In this document: positions 26,461-35,806 of the stretch, in pieces | How positions within the stretch are numbered: the stretch's first letter is position 1 | How the letters are laid out: each line of letters begins with the position of its first letter | Source of the DNA: an uncultured Alphaproteobacteria bacterium | GTDB lineage: Bacteria; Pseudomonadota; Alphaproteobacteria; Micavibrionales; Micavibrionaceae | DNA: 64,000 nucleotides | Direction: 5' to 3' | Assembly: GCA_900696495.1 (NCBI GenBank) | Contig: CAADGI010000005.1 | Location: forward strand, 1-64,000 | Made by a program: the position numbers and the translations under genes | The notes under the pieces: model-generated | Database searches by the model: none | What the model was told of the DNA's origin: nothing | What the model saw: only the letters and a program-made list of their open reading frames with translations

Positions 26461-28059
26461 ATGCTTGATACAGACACACAGACGGCCCTGGCCTGCCGCA
26501 CATGGGCCTTCGAAGAAGCGAAAGCGGTCTTGAAACGCCTGAACGGCAAGACGCCCGCGAAAGGATACGTCCTGTTCGAAACAGGATACGGCCCCTCCGG
26601 CCTGCCGCATATCGGCACGTTCGGCGAGAACTGCCGCACGACGATGGTGATGCGCGCCTTCCGCCGGATCTCGGATATCCCGGCCAAGATCATCTGCTTT
26701 TCGGACGATATGGACGGCCTGCGCAAGGTGCCGGACAATGTGCCTAATAAAGAGCTTTTAGCCGCAAATCTCGGCCAGCCGCTGACGAAAGTGCCCGACC
26801 CGTTCGGCACCCATGACAGCTTCGGACGGCATAATAATGCGCGCCTGAGGGCCTTCCTCGACCAGTTCGGATTTGAATATGAATTCATCTCCTCGACGGA
26901 TTTTTATAAGTCCGGCAAGTTCGACGAGACGCTGCTCAAGATGCTGGCCAAGCACGACGAGATCAAAAAGGCGGTTATTCCAATTTTAGGTGAGGAACGC
27001 GCCGCGACCTATTCCCCCTTCCTGCCGCTCTCGCCGAAAACCGGCAAAGTCCTGCAGGTGGAGATTACGGGCGTCGACGTATCGAAAGGCACCGTCAAGT
27101 TCATCGACGAGGACGGCACGCCGACCGAAGTCCCCGTGACCGGCGGCAATGTCAAAGCCCAGTGGCGCGCCGACTGGGCGCTGCGCTGGTATGCGCTGGA
27201 TGTCGACTATGAAATGTCGGGCGTCGATTTGAGAAGTTCAGCGGAAATATCGGGAAAGATTCTGAAGATTTTGGGCAAGCCGCAACCGGCCGGATTCCAT
27301 TACGAACTTTTCCTCGATGAAAAAGGCGAGAAGATTTCGAAGTCAAAAGGGAATGGTTTGACCATCGAGCAATGGCTGACCTATGCCCCGCATGAGAGCC
27401 TTGCCTATTATATGTTCATCCGCCCGACCAGCGCCAAGAAACTGCACTTCGACGTAATCCCGAAGGCCGTCGACGAATATATTCAGTTCATTGACAAATT
27501 GCCGTCGCAGGACGACAAGCAGAAACTCGAAAACCCGGCATGGTATATCCACAACGGTACGTTGCCGAACGGCCAGCATTCGCCTATTTCCTTCGCGCTG
27601 TTGCTGAATCTCGCCAGCGCTGCGAACGCGCAGGATAAGGAAACGCTGTGGAGCTATATTAAAATGCACAAGCCGGGCCTCACGCCCGAAAGCGCGCCGT
27701 TCCTCGACCGCCTCGCCGGTTACGCCGTGAAATATTACGAGGATTTCGTCCTGCCCAATAAACAATACCGGGTGGCGGATGAACGCGAGAGAAAGGCCAT
27801 GGAGGATCTCGCCGCGCGGCTTGAGAAAGTCGCCGACGGCGCCGATCTCGAAACGCTGCAGACGGAAGTTTTCGCGGCCGGCAAGGAAAACGGCTATCCG
27901 AAGGAAGAACTGCGCAACTGGTTCCAGGCGCTTTACCAGGTGCTGCTCGGCCAGTCCGAGGGACCGCGTTTCGGCTCGTTCATCCAGCTCTATGGCCGGG
28001 ACAAAACGATTGCTCTTATTCGCAAGGGATTGTCGGGCGATCTCGCCAGGGCGGCGTGA
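26461..28059 (+). CDS. lysS: Lysyl-tRNA synthetase, class I
   Basis: A 532-residue class I enzyme that charges tRNA-Lys. This unusual class I form is found in archaea and many alphaproteobacteria. Motifs: the HIGH-like PSGLPHIGTFGE (about residues 44-55), KMSKS-like KISKSKGN (about 291-298), and LDVDYEMSGVDLR near 247. The C-terminal alpha-helix bundle for anticodon recognition spans about 360-530. Length is standard. The ATG at 26461 has no clear ribosome site; upstream stands a decayed palindrome. Its stop touches that of the unknown convergent gene. Confidence 0.96.
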   Translation: MLDTDTQTALACRTWAFEEAKAVLKRLNGKTPAKGYVLFETGYGPSGLPHIGTFGENCRTTMVMRAFRRISDIPAKIICFSDDMDGLRKVPDNVPNKELLAANLGQPLTKVPDPFGTHDSFGRHNNARLRAFLDQFGFEYEFISSTDFYKSGKFDETLLKMLAKHDEIKKAVIPILGEERAATYSPFLPLSPKTGKVLQVEITGVDVSKGTVKFIDEDGTPTEVPVTGGNVKAQWRADWALRWYALDVDYEMSGVDLRSSAEISGKILKILGKPQPAGFHYELFLDEKGEKISKSKGNGLTIEQWLTYAPHESLAYYMFIRPTSAKKLHFDVIPKAVDEYIQFIDKLPSQDDKQKLENPAWYIHNGTLPNGQHSPISFALLLNLASAANAQDKETLWSYIKMHKPGLTPESAPFLDRLAGYAVKYYEDFVLPNKQYRVADERERKAMEDLAARLEKVADGADLETLQTEVFAAGKENGYPKEELRNWFQALYQVLLGQSEGPRFGSFIQLYGRDKTIALIRKGLSGDLARAA

Positions 28060-28608
28060 TCAGCGCTCCGGCTTAAAGCCGTCATCATTCGCGCGGAAAG
28101 TCAGGCGATGGCGCCGAAGGCCGGACTCGCCAACACCCACACGGACATTTTCACGATGAGATGACGGGAGCCTGAAGTCGCGGTCATGGCTGCGGGCGTC
28201 TGGCCGTTGAGACTGAAGTTTGTCTCTGTCATCGAAGTGAGCTTCGACTCTTTCCATGATGTGATCTGCAGCGCCACGGAACTTGCGTGAGAGGAAAGAT
28301 ACGCCGGAGGATGTGCCTTCACAAATCCATAAGAGCGGCGGACAGACGAGACTCTCTAACAGGGAAAATTTCGCGGCTTTCTTTTCGGAATGGTCATAGT
28401 CGATACCGCCTCGCTCATAGTTCGGGATATCAGACTCTGTAATGTTGAGAGACCTTGTCCTTCTTTGATACCCCCCGCTTAAAGTCAGGCTCACTTTTTC
28501 TTCAACGAGGCTAATCTGCCTCTGTTTAGGCGCACCCTTAAACGCGTCGGCAACAGTCGAAGTCAGCTCTCCAAATACGTCGCCTATAGTGAGTTTTTCC
28601 CGGGCCAT
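28060..28608 (-). CDS. Unknown protein
   Basis: A 182-residue protein with no signal or membrane segment. The N-terminal 60 residues contain EEKVSLTLSGGYQRRTRSLN; the C-terminal third is Arg/His/Asp-rich (RSHDRDFRLPSSHRENVRVG) with odd composition, so the reading frame in this part may be non-native. AGAGG precedes the ATG. No family recognised. It is convergent and exactly adjacent to lysS. Confidence 0.55.
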   Translation of the reverse strand: MAREKLTIGDVFGELTSTVADAFKGAPKQRQISLVEEKVSLTLSGGYQRRTRSLNITESDIPNYERGGIDYDHSEKKAAKFSLLESLVCPPLLWICEGTSSGVSFLSRKFRGAADHIMERVEAHFDDRDKLQSQRPDARSHDRDFRLPSSHRENVRVGVGESGLRRHRLTFRANDDGFKPER

Positions 28609-28713
28609 TTTGCCTCTGAAATCCTGCTTTAAACTGATTGATGCCTGAATTTATAAAGTAAATCATTATGACAATCAATAAAAATTGTCTAAACCACTGT
28701 TTTTAAATGTATT

Positions 28714-29184
28714 TCAGAGTTCCAGGATCGGAACCTTGCGGTCGGCATTGGCCCGCGCCGCGAACACGCCGGGGCGCTCGGCGATGACTTTCAGCGAGCC
28801 GTCCTCGAGCATGATCTCGCTCGCCGTCGCCGAGGCGATGCCGCTGCGGGCGAATTCCTCGGGCATCAGTTCGCGCACGAGCACGATGCGGTCGGTCTTG
28901 TTCAGAAGCAGCGGCGCGGGGCGGAGTTTCTTGTCGCCCATGAATGTCTGGCATTCTATTTTGCGCACGCCGATCTTGGCGGATTTCATCAGGAAATCCT
29001 GCGCGTCGCGGCGCGTCCCGTACACCAGCGGGCGGAATTTTTTCGGCATGACGCTGAATTTCAGCAGGCAGACAGGATGGCCGAGCGGTGAATCCCGCTG
29101 GGGCAATACTTCCTCGACATGGGAACTGTTGACCGCGAAAAAAAGTTCCCCGCCCGATGCGTCTTTAAACAGGCAAAAACCCAT
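28714..29184 (-). CDS. Unknown protein
   Basis: A 156-residue soluble protein starting MGFCLFKDASGGELFFAVN. Alternating hydrophobic strands and a C-terminal part (GSLKVIAERPGVFAARANAD) suggest a compact alpha/beta fold. No motif recognised. It is divergent from mscS, with only about 48 bases between starts, so the promoters overlap. Confidence 0.65.
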   Translation of the reverse strand: MGFCLFKDASGGELFFAVNSSHVEEVLPQRDSPLGHPVCLLKFSVMPKKFRPLVYGTRRDAQDFLMKSAKIGVRKIECQTFMGDKKLRPAPLLLNKTDRIVLVRELMPEEFARSGIASATASEIMLEDGSLKVIAERPGVFAARANADRKVPILEL

Positions 29185-29232
29185 TCAATACAACCTGTAC
29201 ATCCGCGCTTTCGCGCACTATGTTTATGAACC

Positions 29233-30381
29233 ATGAAAAACACAGGCAACGCAGACGAATTAAGGCATTTTACCACCTCGCTATGGGAGCAGGTCAAGGA
29301 CGTATGGTTGCACGGCCTGTTCGGCATAGATATCGGCAGTATTATTATAGCATTGTTGATTTTAGGGGCATTCCTCGTCTTGCGGGAGTTCCTGGCGAAA
29401 TTCATCCTCCGCCGCCTCGAGGCCTGGGCTGAAAGCTCCGAAAATAAAATCGACGATCGCATTATCCCCGTCCTCATCCCGCCGGCAAAATTCATTCCGG
29501 TCATTCTCGGTGTTTTCTTCGCGGGCCAGTACCTGGATCTCGACGGCGAAACCGAAAGCGTTTTCATCAAGACAATAAAAACCCTGATCGCCTTCACGAT
29601 CTTCTGGGCGATCTATCTCGCCGCCGAACCGTTCGGCCACAGCATGAAACGCCTCGAGCGCCTTCTCACGCCGATGATGACGCAGTGGATTTTCAAGGTG
29701 CTGAAAATCATCGTTCTTTTTATCGGCGGCGCGGTCATTCTCGAGCTTTGGGGCATCAAGGTCGCGCCCCTGCTCGCCGGTCTCGGCCTGTTCGGCGCCG
29801 CCGTCGCCCTCGGCGCGCAGGATTTCTTCAAGAACCTGATCGCGGGCATGTCGCTGATCTCCGAGAAACGCTTCCTGAACGGCGACTGGATCCTGGTCGA
29901 GGGCGTGGTCGAAGGCACCGTTGAGGAAATCGGTTTCCGCTCGACAAAAGTGCGCCGCTTCGACAAGGCGCCCATTTACGTGCCGAATTCGAAGCTCGCC
30001 GATTCCATCGTCACGAATTTCAGCCGCATGACCTTCCGCCGCATCCGCTGGACCATCGGCCTCAGCTATAAGAGCGACGTCAAACAACTGAGGATGATCT
30101 GCGAACAGATCAAAAAATACCTGACGGACAACAAGGACAAATTCGCGCAGCCGGACGAAGCCGGCCAGACGGTGCGCATCGATTCATTCGGCGATTCCAC
30201 GATCAACCTGTTGATCAACTGCTTCACGCGCACGATCGATTACGAGGAATGGATGACGATCAAGGAAGACCTGGCTTATAAAATCCGGGAGGTCGTCGAG
30301 GAGAAGGCGAAAGCCTCGTTCGCCTTCCCGTCGCAATCCATCTACGTCGAAAATTTCGACGATATGGCTAAGAAGAAATAA
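29233..30381 (+). CDS. Mechanosensitive ion channel, MscS family
   Basis: A 382-residue inner-membrane channel that opens under osmotic downshock. Several N-terminal helices (about residues 30-50, 85-105, 115-130 and 150-200) precede the pore-lining TM3, recognisable by its Gly/Ala pattern APLLAGLGLFGAAVALGAQD (about 177-196). The MscS beta domain (about 200-260; NGDWILVEGVVEGTVEEIGF, VPNSKLADSIVTNFSRM) and C-terminal alpha/beta domain follow. It is longer than E. coli MscS (286), with extra N-terminal helices. Confidence 0.92.
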   Translation: MKNTGNADELRHFTTSLWEQVKDVWLHGLFGIDIGSIIIALLILGAFLVLREFLAKFILRRLEAWAESSENKIDDRIIPVLIPPAKFIPVILGVFFAGQYLDLDGETESVFIKTIKTLIAFTIFWAIYLAAEPFGHSMKRLERLLTPMMTQWIFKVLKIIVLFIGGAVILELWGIKVAPLLAGLGLFGAAVALGAQDFFKNLIAGMSLISEKRFLNGDWILVEGVVEGTVEEIGFRSTKVRRFDKAPIYVPNSKLADSIVTNFSRMTFRRIRWTIGLSYKSDVKQLRMICEQIKKYLTDNKDKFAQPDEAGQTVRIDSFGDSTINLLINCFTRTIDYEEWMTIKEDLAYKIREVVEEKAKASFAFPSQSIYVENFDDMAKKK

Positions 30382-30573
30382 TTATTTTCGTTCCAGGGCC
30401 GGGTGAAGATGAGTGGCTGTGAGAATTTCTTCTCTAATCAATGCAGCGGTTTGCGGACTGATGATGATTTTGGAATCACCGAGATCGATCCAGCTTGAGC
30501 GCGTCATGAACAACGCGTTTAAAAAACTCCTGTCGCCGGTACGGTCCTTGAGAGTGTTTGTTTCCTGAGACAT
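30382..30573 (-). CDS. Unknown 63-residue protein
   Basis: A small soluble protein (MSQETNTLKDRTGDRSFLNA...) with an excellent ribosome site (GGGGGGAAA). The C-terminal half (IIISPQTAALIREEILTATH) looks helical. It is the last gene of a small minus-strand group and is exactly adjacent to the mscS stop. No family recognised. Confidence 0.6.
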   Translation of the reverse strand: MSQETNTLKDRTGDRSFLNALFMTRSSWIDLGDSKIIISPQTAALIREEILTATHLHPALERK

Positions 30574-30584
30574 GATTTCCCCCC

Positions 30585-30872
30585 TTATAAAGCAGCGGCC
30601 GGATGGACAATATTGAATTCCGCCAGAGCCTGCTCTGCGCGCTCGATGATTACACGGCCCTGTTCACTGTTAACATCAAAATTAATTGGAGGCATAACAG
30701 GGGCGGATATTCCCGTCTCAAAAATATTCGGGAACTCGTCGTAAATCATGATGCCCCGCTTAGCCAGGTCCAGCTTGCACTCAAGGTTTTGCCTGACCGA
30801 GTCATAAAAAACCTGACTGGCCTTCGCTTTAAAATTATTCGTTATGCTGCAAACTCTTTCTAATAATGACAT
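30585..30872 (-). CDS. Unknown 95-residue protein
   Basis: A small protein starting MSLLERVCSITNNFKAKASQ, with mixed helix and a central NIFETGISAPVMPPINFDVN. ATG 30872 is preferred to an in-frame ATG 12 codons upstream because GGGAAAA precedes it. It ends 11 bases before the next gene of the group. AT content is higher than in housekeeping genes nearby. Confidence 0.6.
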   Translation of the reverse strand: MSLLERVCSITNNFKAKASQVFYDSVRQNLECKLDLAKRGIMIYDEFPNIFETGISAPVMPPINFDVNSEQGRVIIERAEQALAEFNIVHPAAAL

Positions 30873-30968
30873 TGCTGTTTTTTCCCATGCCCGATAATAA
30901 AATTTCATTCTTTATAATATGGAAAAACATGCCTGTCAACGATTATTCAATGAGACAGGGACAGTTGT

Positions 30969-31364
30969 TCACCGGTCCTGAGCAGGACTGGAATTTGGAT
31001 GCGGCGATCCGGGTTCGGGTTGTCCGGCGATATGCGCATCCAGCCTCGCACGCAGGAGAGCTATATGCTCCATAACTTCGGCAGATTTCGGATCTTTATA
31101 AATATAAAAACTGCTTCCGGGTGTGCGGTCGGGATTTATCAGCCGGCCTGATTCTGCATCGCTTATTTGTTCCAGAAGACTCGAACGCGTGTCATCTTTC
31201 GGTTTGATATGTCCTACCCCGCCGCGGCCATTGAATATATCCCTATGCCCATTCCCGTCATGCCCGGTTCTCTTGTGACGACTCTCATTGAACGCTTCTC
31301 TTTCCTGACTGGTTTTTTTGCCGTCTTTGCGGATAATCCTGCCGCCCTGAAAATTACGCATCAT
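30969..31364 (-). CDS. Unknown polar protein, 131 residues
   Basis: A very polar protein rich in Arg, Gly, Asp and Pro (MMRNFQGGRIIRKDGKKTSQ at the start, PEPGSPHPNSSPAQDR at the end), probably largely disordered, with one helix near residues 90-115 (SAEVMEHIALLRARLDAH). GGAG precedes the ATG by 9 bases. It is the first gene of a three-gene minus-strand group and is divergent from the helicase. Confidence 0.6.
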   Translation of the reverse strand: MMRNFQGGRIIRKDGKKTSQEREAFNESRHKRTGHDGNGHRDIFNGRGGVGHIKPKDDTRSSLLEQISDAESGRLINPDRTPGSSFYIYKDPKSAEVMEHIALLRARLDAHIAGQPEPGSPHPNSSPAQDR

Positions 31365-31465
31365 TTAAATTACTCCAACAGTTACACGAATAAGTTGTAT
31401 AATATGGAAATTTAATCCTGTCAAACCCATAAAATCACCGCTGTTTTTGTCTGCGCGCCATAAAA

Positions 31466-34405
31466 ATGCTATGCAGTCGGATGCGTTCAGCCTCGTTAGA
31501 AACCCCGCAGGATTCGCTTGCTCTGCCCGATATTCCCGCCCTCGCGGTGAATGCCGTTCAGGCCTGTATTTTGACGGCCGACGGCGAGCTGAAAACCATC
31601 AGCCACGACCAGGCGCAACCGCTCATCCATAAACAGCCGGCGCTCGTCTGCCACGCGCCCTATACGCGCGGGCGGCTGGGGCTTGAGGAATTCCTGGCGT
31701 TCGATGTGCTGGAATTATTCGCTTTCGTGCACCCGGTGAAGTTCTGCGTGCCGACGCCGCATGGAATTGCAAGAGCTCTTGGGATTAAAGCGCCGGAAAA
31801 TTTTGAAGATGTTCCTTCAGCGTTATTTGAAATCGTAAAAGCCCTGCTTAACGATTTAAGGAATGAATATAATGTTCCTGTCACCCCGGCCCCCGCTTCC
31901 GCGGGGATAAACTCCGGCGGGGCCCGGCAAGATGACCGGATGCCCGCCTCCGCGGGCATGACAAATTTAAAATCAGATCCATTAAAAATCGCCGCGGTGA
32001 TGGGGCTGAACGGCAAGGGCTGGCCATGGACACCGTTTGTTTTTTCGGCGCTCGGGCAAACATACGACCCGAAGGAAATCACCCATTCCAAAACCGCGCT
32101 GAATGTCTGGCGGCATCTGCCCGAATGGGCGGAGGCCGCGCCGGAGCCGCCGCACGCGCATCATGCCGTGAGCGAAGATGAAAGCCGCGAACGGCTGGAA
32201 CAGTTGCTCGGTCCCGGCGCGGAGCAACGCACGGAGCAATTCGATTACGCATCTCAAGTGACAACAGCCTTCGCCCCGCCGCGCGATGAAAGCGAACCGA
32301 ATGTAGTTCTCGCCGAAGCCGGAACGGGTATTGGGAAGACTTTGGGTTATCTCGCGCCCGCCAGCGTCTGGGCGGAGAAAAACGGTGGCACGGTCTGGAT
32401 ATCGACCTACACGAAAAATTTGCAGCAGCAGATCGACCGGGAACTTGATCGTTTATACCCGACGAAAGAAGTGAAGGACGCGCACGTGGCCATCCGCAAG
32501 GGCCGCGAGAATTATCTGTGCCTGCTGAATTTCGACGAGGCGGCGGCTGGCGCTTCACTGGCGCGGAATACGGCGCAGGCGGTGGCGGCGGGATTGATGA
32601 CGCGCTGGACGGCTGCGACGCGTGACGGAGATTTAACCGGCGCGGATTTCCCCGGCTGGCTGGCGGGATTGATTGGCTACCAGCACACGTTGGGATTGGC
32701 CGACCGGCGCGGCGAATGCATCTATTCAGCCTGCGACCATTACCACAAATGTTTCGTCGAAAAATCGATCCGCAAATCGAAACGCGCGCGCATCGTCGTG
32801 GCAAACCATGCGCTCGTCATGATCCAGTCGGCTCTCTCTGCACCCGGCGAGGACATGCCGGACCGCTATGTATTCGACGAGGGGCACCATTTGTTTGATT
32901 CCGCCGACAGCGCTTATTCCGCGCATCTCTCGGCGATGGAAACGCGGGATTTAAGGCGCTGGATTCTAGGGCCGGAAGGCGGACGGCGTTCGCGCGCCCG
33001 CGGATTGCAGCGCCGCGCCGAAGGGCTGGCCGAGGGCGATATCGACGCCGAGCGCGCTCTGCAGGAAATCATTTACGAGGCGACATGCCTGACCGGCGAA
33101 GGCTGGGCGAAGAGATTGCGCGAGGAAACACCGAGCGGCCCGGCGGAAAATTTCCTCGCGCTGGTTTACAGGCAGGTTTTCGCGCGCGCGGAAGGACGCG
33201 ACGGCCCATATTCATTAGAGACGCAGACATGGCCGCTGGATGAGGGTATTGCAGAGAAAGCCAAGACGCTGAAAAACGCGCTGCGCAAACTGCAAAAACC
33301 GATGCAGGAACTGGTGGCGGCGTTCAGAAAAAAACTGGCGAACGACGAGGGGCTGCTAGATCCCGACACGCGGCGCAGGCTCGATGCCGTGAGTCAATCA
33401 TTGGAAAAACGCGCCGCCCTGACGCTGCAGGCGTGGATCAATATGCTGGACACCCTTTGTCATCCCGGCGAAAGCCGGGACCGGGTAAATAACGGCAACC
33501 CGGTCCCGGCTTTCGCCGGGGCGACAGATTCTGAATTCGTCGACTGGATGGAAGTCGAAAGAGTAAATGGAAAAGCAATTGACGTAGGCATGTACCGCCA
33601 CTGGGTCGACCCGATGAAGCCGTTCGCGGCATCCGTGCGTCCCCACATTCACGGCATGGCGGTGACGTCGGCAACATTACGCGACGACGCGAAAAACTGG
33701 GACAGCGCCAAGCTGCGCACCGGCGCGGATTATCTGACAACGGACCCGCAGCTCGTCGCGCTGGAATCGCCGTTCGATTACGGGACGCAGACGAAAATTT
33801 TCGTCATCAACGACGTGCGCAAGGATGATCTGGACCAGGTCGCAGGCGCCTACCGCGCCTTGTTCGAAGCCAGCGGCGGCGGCGCGCTCGGCCTCTTCAC
33901 CGCCATCCAGAGGCTCCGCGCCGTGCACGAACGCATCGCCCTGCCGCTCGAGAAAAAGGACATCACGCTCTATGCGCAGCATGTCGATGCGATCGATACC
34001 GGGACGCTGGTCGATATTTTCCGCGACGACGTGCATGCGTGTCTGCTGGGCACCGATGCCACGCGCGACGGCGTCGACGTGCCGGGCGAGTCCCTGCGCT
34101 TGATCGTCTTCGACCGCGTGCCGTGGCCGCGCCCGACCATCCTGCACAAGGCCCGCCGCGAACGATTCGGGCGCAAGGAATACGACGAGATGATCACCCG
34201 CCTGAAACTGAAGCAGGCCTTCGGCCGCCTGATCCGCCGGGCCGACGACCGGGGGGTGTTCGTGATGCTCGACCCGATGCTGCCCTCGCGCCTGCAAACG
34301 GCGTTTCCGAAGGATGCGGCGCTGGTCAAATGCGGACTGGCCGAGGCAGTGCAGGAAATCCGGGCCTTTTTGAACGTTGCAAGTATACCACCGGACGTTT
34401 TATAA
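31466..34405 (+). CDS. DinG/XPD-type ATP-dependent DNA helicase with in-frame repeat insertions
   Basis: A 979-residue superfamily 2 helicase with an Fe-S domain. Walker A is AEAGTGIGKTLGYLAP (about residue 285). Four cysteines (YLCLL, GECIYSACDHYHKC, about 350-435) can bind a 4Fe-4S cluster. The DEAH-like box is VFDEGHHLFD (about 471), and motif VI is QAFGRLIRRADDRGVF (about 914). Such helicases unwind DNA with 5'-to-3' polarity in repair and R-loop removal. The N-terminal 130 residues match the alphaproteobacterial form. Two palindromic repeats are read through in frame at about residues 138-166 and 665-687. Start ATG 31466 or 31481. Confidence 0.9.
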   Translation: MLCSRMRSASLETPQDSLALPDIPALAVNAVQACILTADGELKTISHDQAQPLIHKQPALVCHAPYTRGRLGLEEFLAFDVLELFAFVHPVKFCVPTPHGIARALGIKAPENFEDVPSALFEIVKALLNDLRNEYNVPVTPAPASAGINSGGARQDDRMPASAGMTNLKSDPLKIAAVMGLNGKGWPWTPFVFSALGQTYDPKEITHSKTALNVWRHLPEWAEAAPEPPHAHHAVSEDESRERLEQLLGPGAEQRTEQFDYASQVTTAFAPPRDESEPNVVLAEAGTGIGKTLGYLAPASVWAEKNGGTVWISTYTKNLQQQIDRELDRLYPTKEVKDAHVAIRKGRENYLCLLNFDEAAAGASLARNTAQAVAAGLMTRWTAATRDGDLTGADFPGWLAGLIGYQHTLGLADRRGECIYSACDHYHKCFVEKSIRKSKRARIVVANHALVMIQSALSAPGEDMPDRYVFDEGHHLFDSADSAYSAHLSAMETRDLRRWILGPEGGRRSRARGLQRRAEGLAEGDIDAERALQEIIYEATCLTGEGWAKRLREETPSGPAENFLALVYRQVFARAEGRDGPYSLETQTWPLDEGIAEKAKTLKNALRKLQKPMQELVAAFRKKLANDEGLLDPDTRRRLDAVSQSLEKRAALTLQAWINMLDTLCHPGESRDRVNNGNPVPAFAGATDSEFVDWMEVERVNGKAIDVGMYRHWVDPMKPFAASVRPHIHGMAVTSATLRDDAKNWDSAKLRTGADYLTTDPQLVALESPFDYGTQTKIFVINDVRKDDLDQVAGAYRALFEASGGGALGLFTAIQRLRAVHERIALPLEKKDITLYAQHVDAIDTGTLVDIFRDDVHACLLGTDATRDGVDVPGESLRLIVFDRVPWPRPTILHKARRERFGRKEYDEMITRLKLKQAFGRLIRRADDRGVFVMLDPMLPSRLQTAFPKDAALVKCGLAEAVQEIRAFLNVASIPPDVL
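31879..31963 (+). repeat. Palindromic repeat inside helicase gene, copy 1
   Basis: TGTCACCCCGGCCCCCGCTT, CCGCGGGGATAA at the left and GCCCGCCTCCGCGGGCATGA, CA at the right; this belongs to the GTCAT...ATGAC class. It encodes APASAGINSGGARQDDRMPA followed by SAGM, an Ala/Gly-rich loop without obvious domain role, and keeps the helicase frame open. Confidence 0.85.
33459..33525 (+). repeat. Palindromic repeat inside helicase gene, copy 2
   Basis: GTCATCCCGGCGAAAGCCGG at the left and CCCGGCTTTCGCCGGGGCGA, C at the right, very like the stand-alone element at 53322. It is translated as CHPGESRDRVNNGNPVPAFA plus GAT within the helicase. Confidence 0.87.
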
Positions 34406-34414
34406 ACATAAGAC

Positions 34415-35806
34415 ATGAAGCCCTTCGTTTTCGACATTAAAACCACTGCCGAGGAGGCCTTTTCGGCGCTCCAGACCCAGCCCTACAGCCTGTGGCTGGA
34501 CAGCGCCGACACCGGCCACCCGCAGGGGCGTTTTTCCTACATCGTCTCGCACCCGGTCGAGATGATCGAGGCCAAGGACGGCCGCGTCACCGTCACCAAC
34601 AACGCGCAACAGACGGTTTTGCGCTGCGACCCTTTTGAAATTTTGAACGAGCGCCTGGCGGCGTGGAAGAGCGAAGCGGAAACAATCGAAGACCTGCCGC
34701 CATTCCAGGGCGGGCTCGCCGGGTTTTTCGGCTATGACCTCGCGCGCTCCATCGAAAACCTTCCCGCTTCCACGCGCCTCAACCCGCACATGCCGGACAT
34801 GGCGATCGGGATTTACGACCGCGTCATCGCCTTCGACCACCGGAAGAACAAGGCATGGCTGATTATCCACGCCGAGAGCAAGAGCGAGGCCGAGCGCAAA
34901 CGCACCGTGCTGCTCCACATCCTCAAGCACAAGAGAACGGAAGCGAAGGAAAACCCGGTCCTCAACTGGTCGCCCGCCGAACTCGCCGAAAGCTACAAGG
35001 AAAAAATCAAGCGCGTGATCAAATACATCACCGCCGGCGATATCTTCCAGGCGAATTTGTCGCAGCGTTTCGAGGCCGTGCTGCCGCCCTCCTTCGACCG
35101 CTTCTCGCATTATTTGACGATGCGCAAGGTGAACCCGGCGCCCTTCGCGGCCTATATGAATCTCGGCGGCATCGTGATTTCCTCTGCTTCGCCCGAGCAA
35201 TTCCTGAGCGTGCAGGATAACAAGGTGACGACGCGGCCCATCAAGGGCACCCGTCCGCGCGGCCGCGATAAAAAAGAGGACGAAAAAAACCGCGAGGAAC
35301 TGGCCCACAGCCCCAAGGACCGTGCGGAGAACATCATGATCGTCGATTTGCTGCGCAGCGACCTGTCCAAAGTCTGCAAACCCGCCAGCATCCAACTGAC
35401 CGAACTTTGCAAGCTCGAAACATTCGCGGGCGTACATCACCTCGTCTCCACCGTCGAAGGCACGCTGACCAAAACGCCGGTCGATTTAATCCGCGCCTGC
35501 TTCCCGGGCGGCTCGATCACCGGCGCGCCGAAAATCCGCTCCATGGAAATCATCGAGGAACTGGAAACCGCGCGGCGCGGGCCTTATTGCGGCGCGATGG
35601 CATGGATCGGCTTCAACGGCGCGATGGACAGCAATATCCTGATTCGCACGCTCGTCTACCAGGGCAACAAGGTCACATTGCAGACCGGCGGCGGCATCAC
35701 CGCCGGGTCGGATGCCGAAGAGGAATACCGGGAGACGCTGGCCAAGGCGGAAAAAATCTTCCGCAGCTTCGACGCCTCGGTTCAGAAGAAAACCGGATCG
35801 GCATGA
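34415..35806 (+). CDS. pabB: Aminodeoxychorismate synthase component I
   Basis: A 463-residue chorismate-binding enzyme. With the amidotransferase encoded next, it turns chorismate and glutamine-derived ammonia into 4-amino-4-deoxychorismate for folate. The signature regions of the chorismate-binding fold are present: AGDIFQANLSQRFEA (about 208), IKGTRPRGRDKKED (about 277), HLVSTVEGTL (about 343) and PGGSITGAPKIRSMEIIEEL (about 365). The genes pabB, pabA and pabC overlap by 4 bases each (ATGA), so they form one operon. The conserved PIKGTRPRG has the Lys typical of PabB rather than the Ala of TrpE, supporting the folate assignment. Confidence 0.93.
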   Translation: MKPFVFDIKTTAEEAFSALQTQPYSLWLDSADTGHPQGRFSYIVSHPVEMIEAKDGRVTVTNNAQQTVLRCDPFEILNERLAAWKSEAETIEDLPPFQGGLAGFFGYDLARSIENLPASTRLNPHMPDMAIGIYDRVIAFDHRKNKAWLIIHAESKSEAERKRTVLLHILKHKRTEAKENPVLNWSPAELAESYKEKIKRVIKYITAGDIFQANLSQRFEAVLPPSFDRFSHYLTMRKVNPAPFAAYMNLGGIVISSASPEQFLSVQDNKVTTRPIKGTRPRGRDKKEDEKNREELAHSPKDRAENIMIVDLLRSDLSKVCKPASIQLTELCKLETFAGVHHLVSTVEGTLTKTPVDLIRACFPGGSITGAPKIRSMEIIEELETARRGPYCGAMAWIGFNGAMDSNILIRTLVYQGNKVTLQTGGGITAGSDAEEEYRETLAKAEKIFRSFDASVQKKTGSA

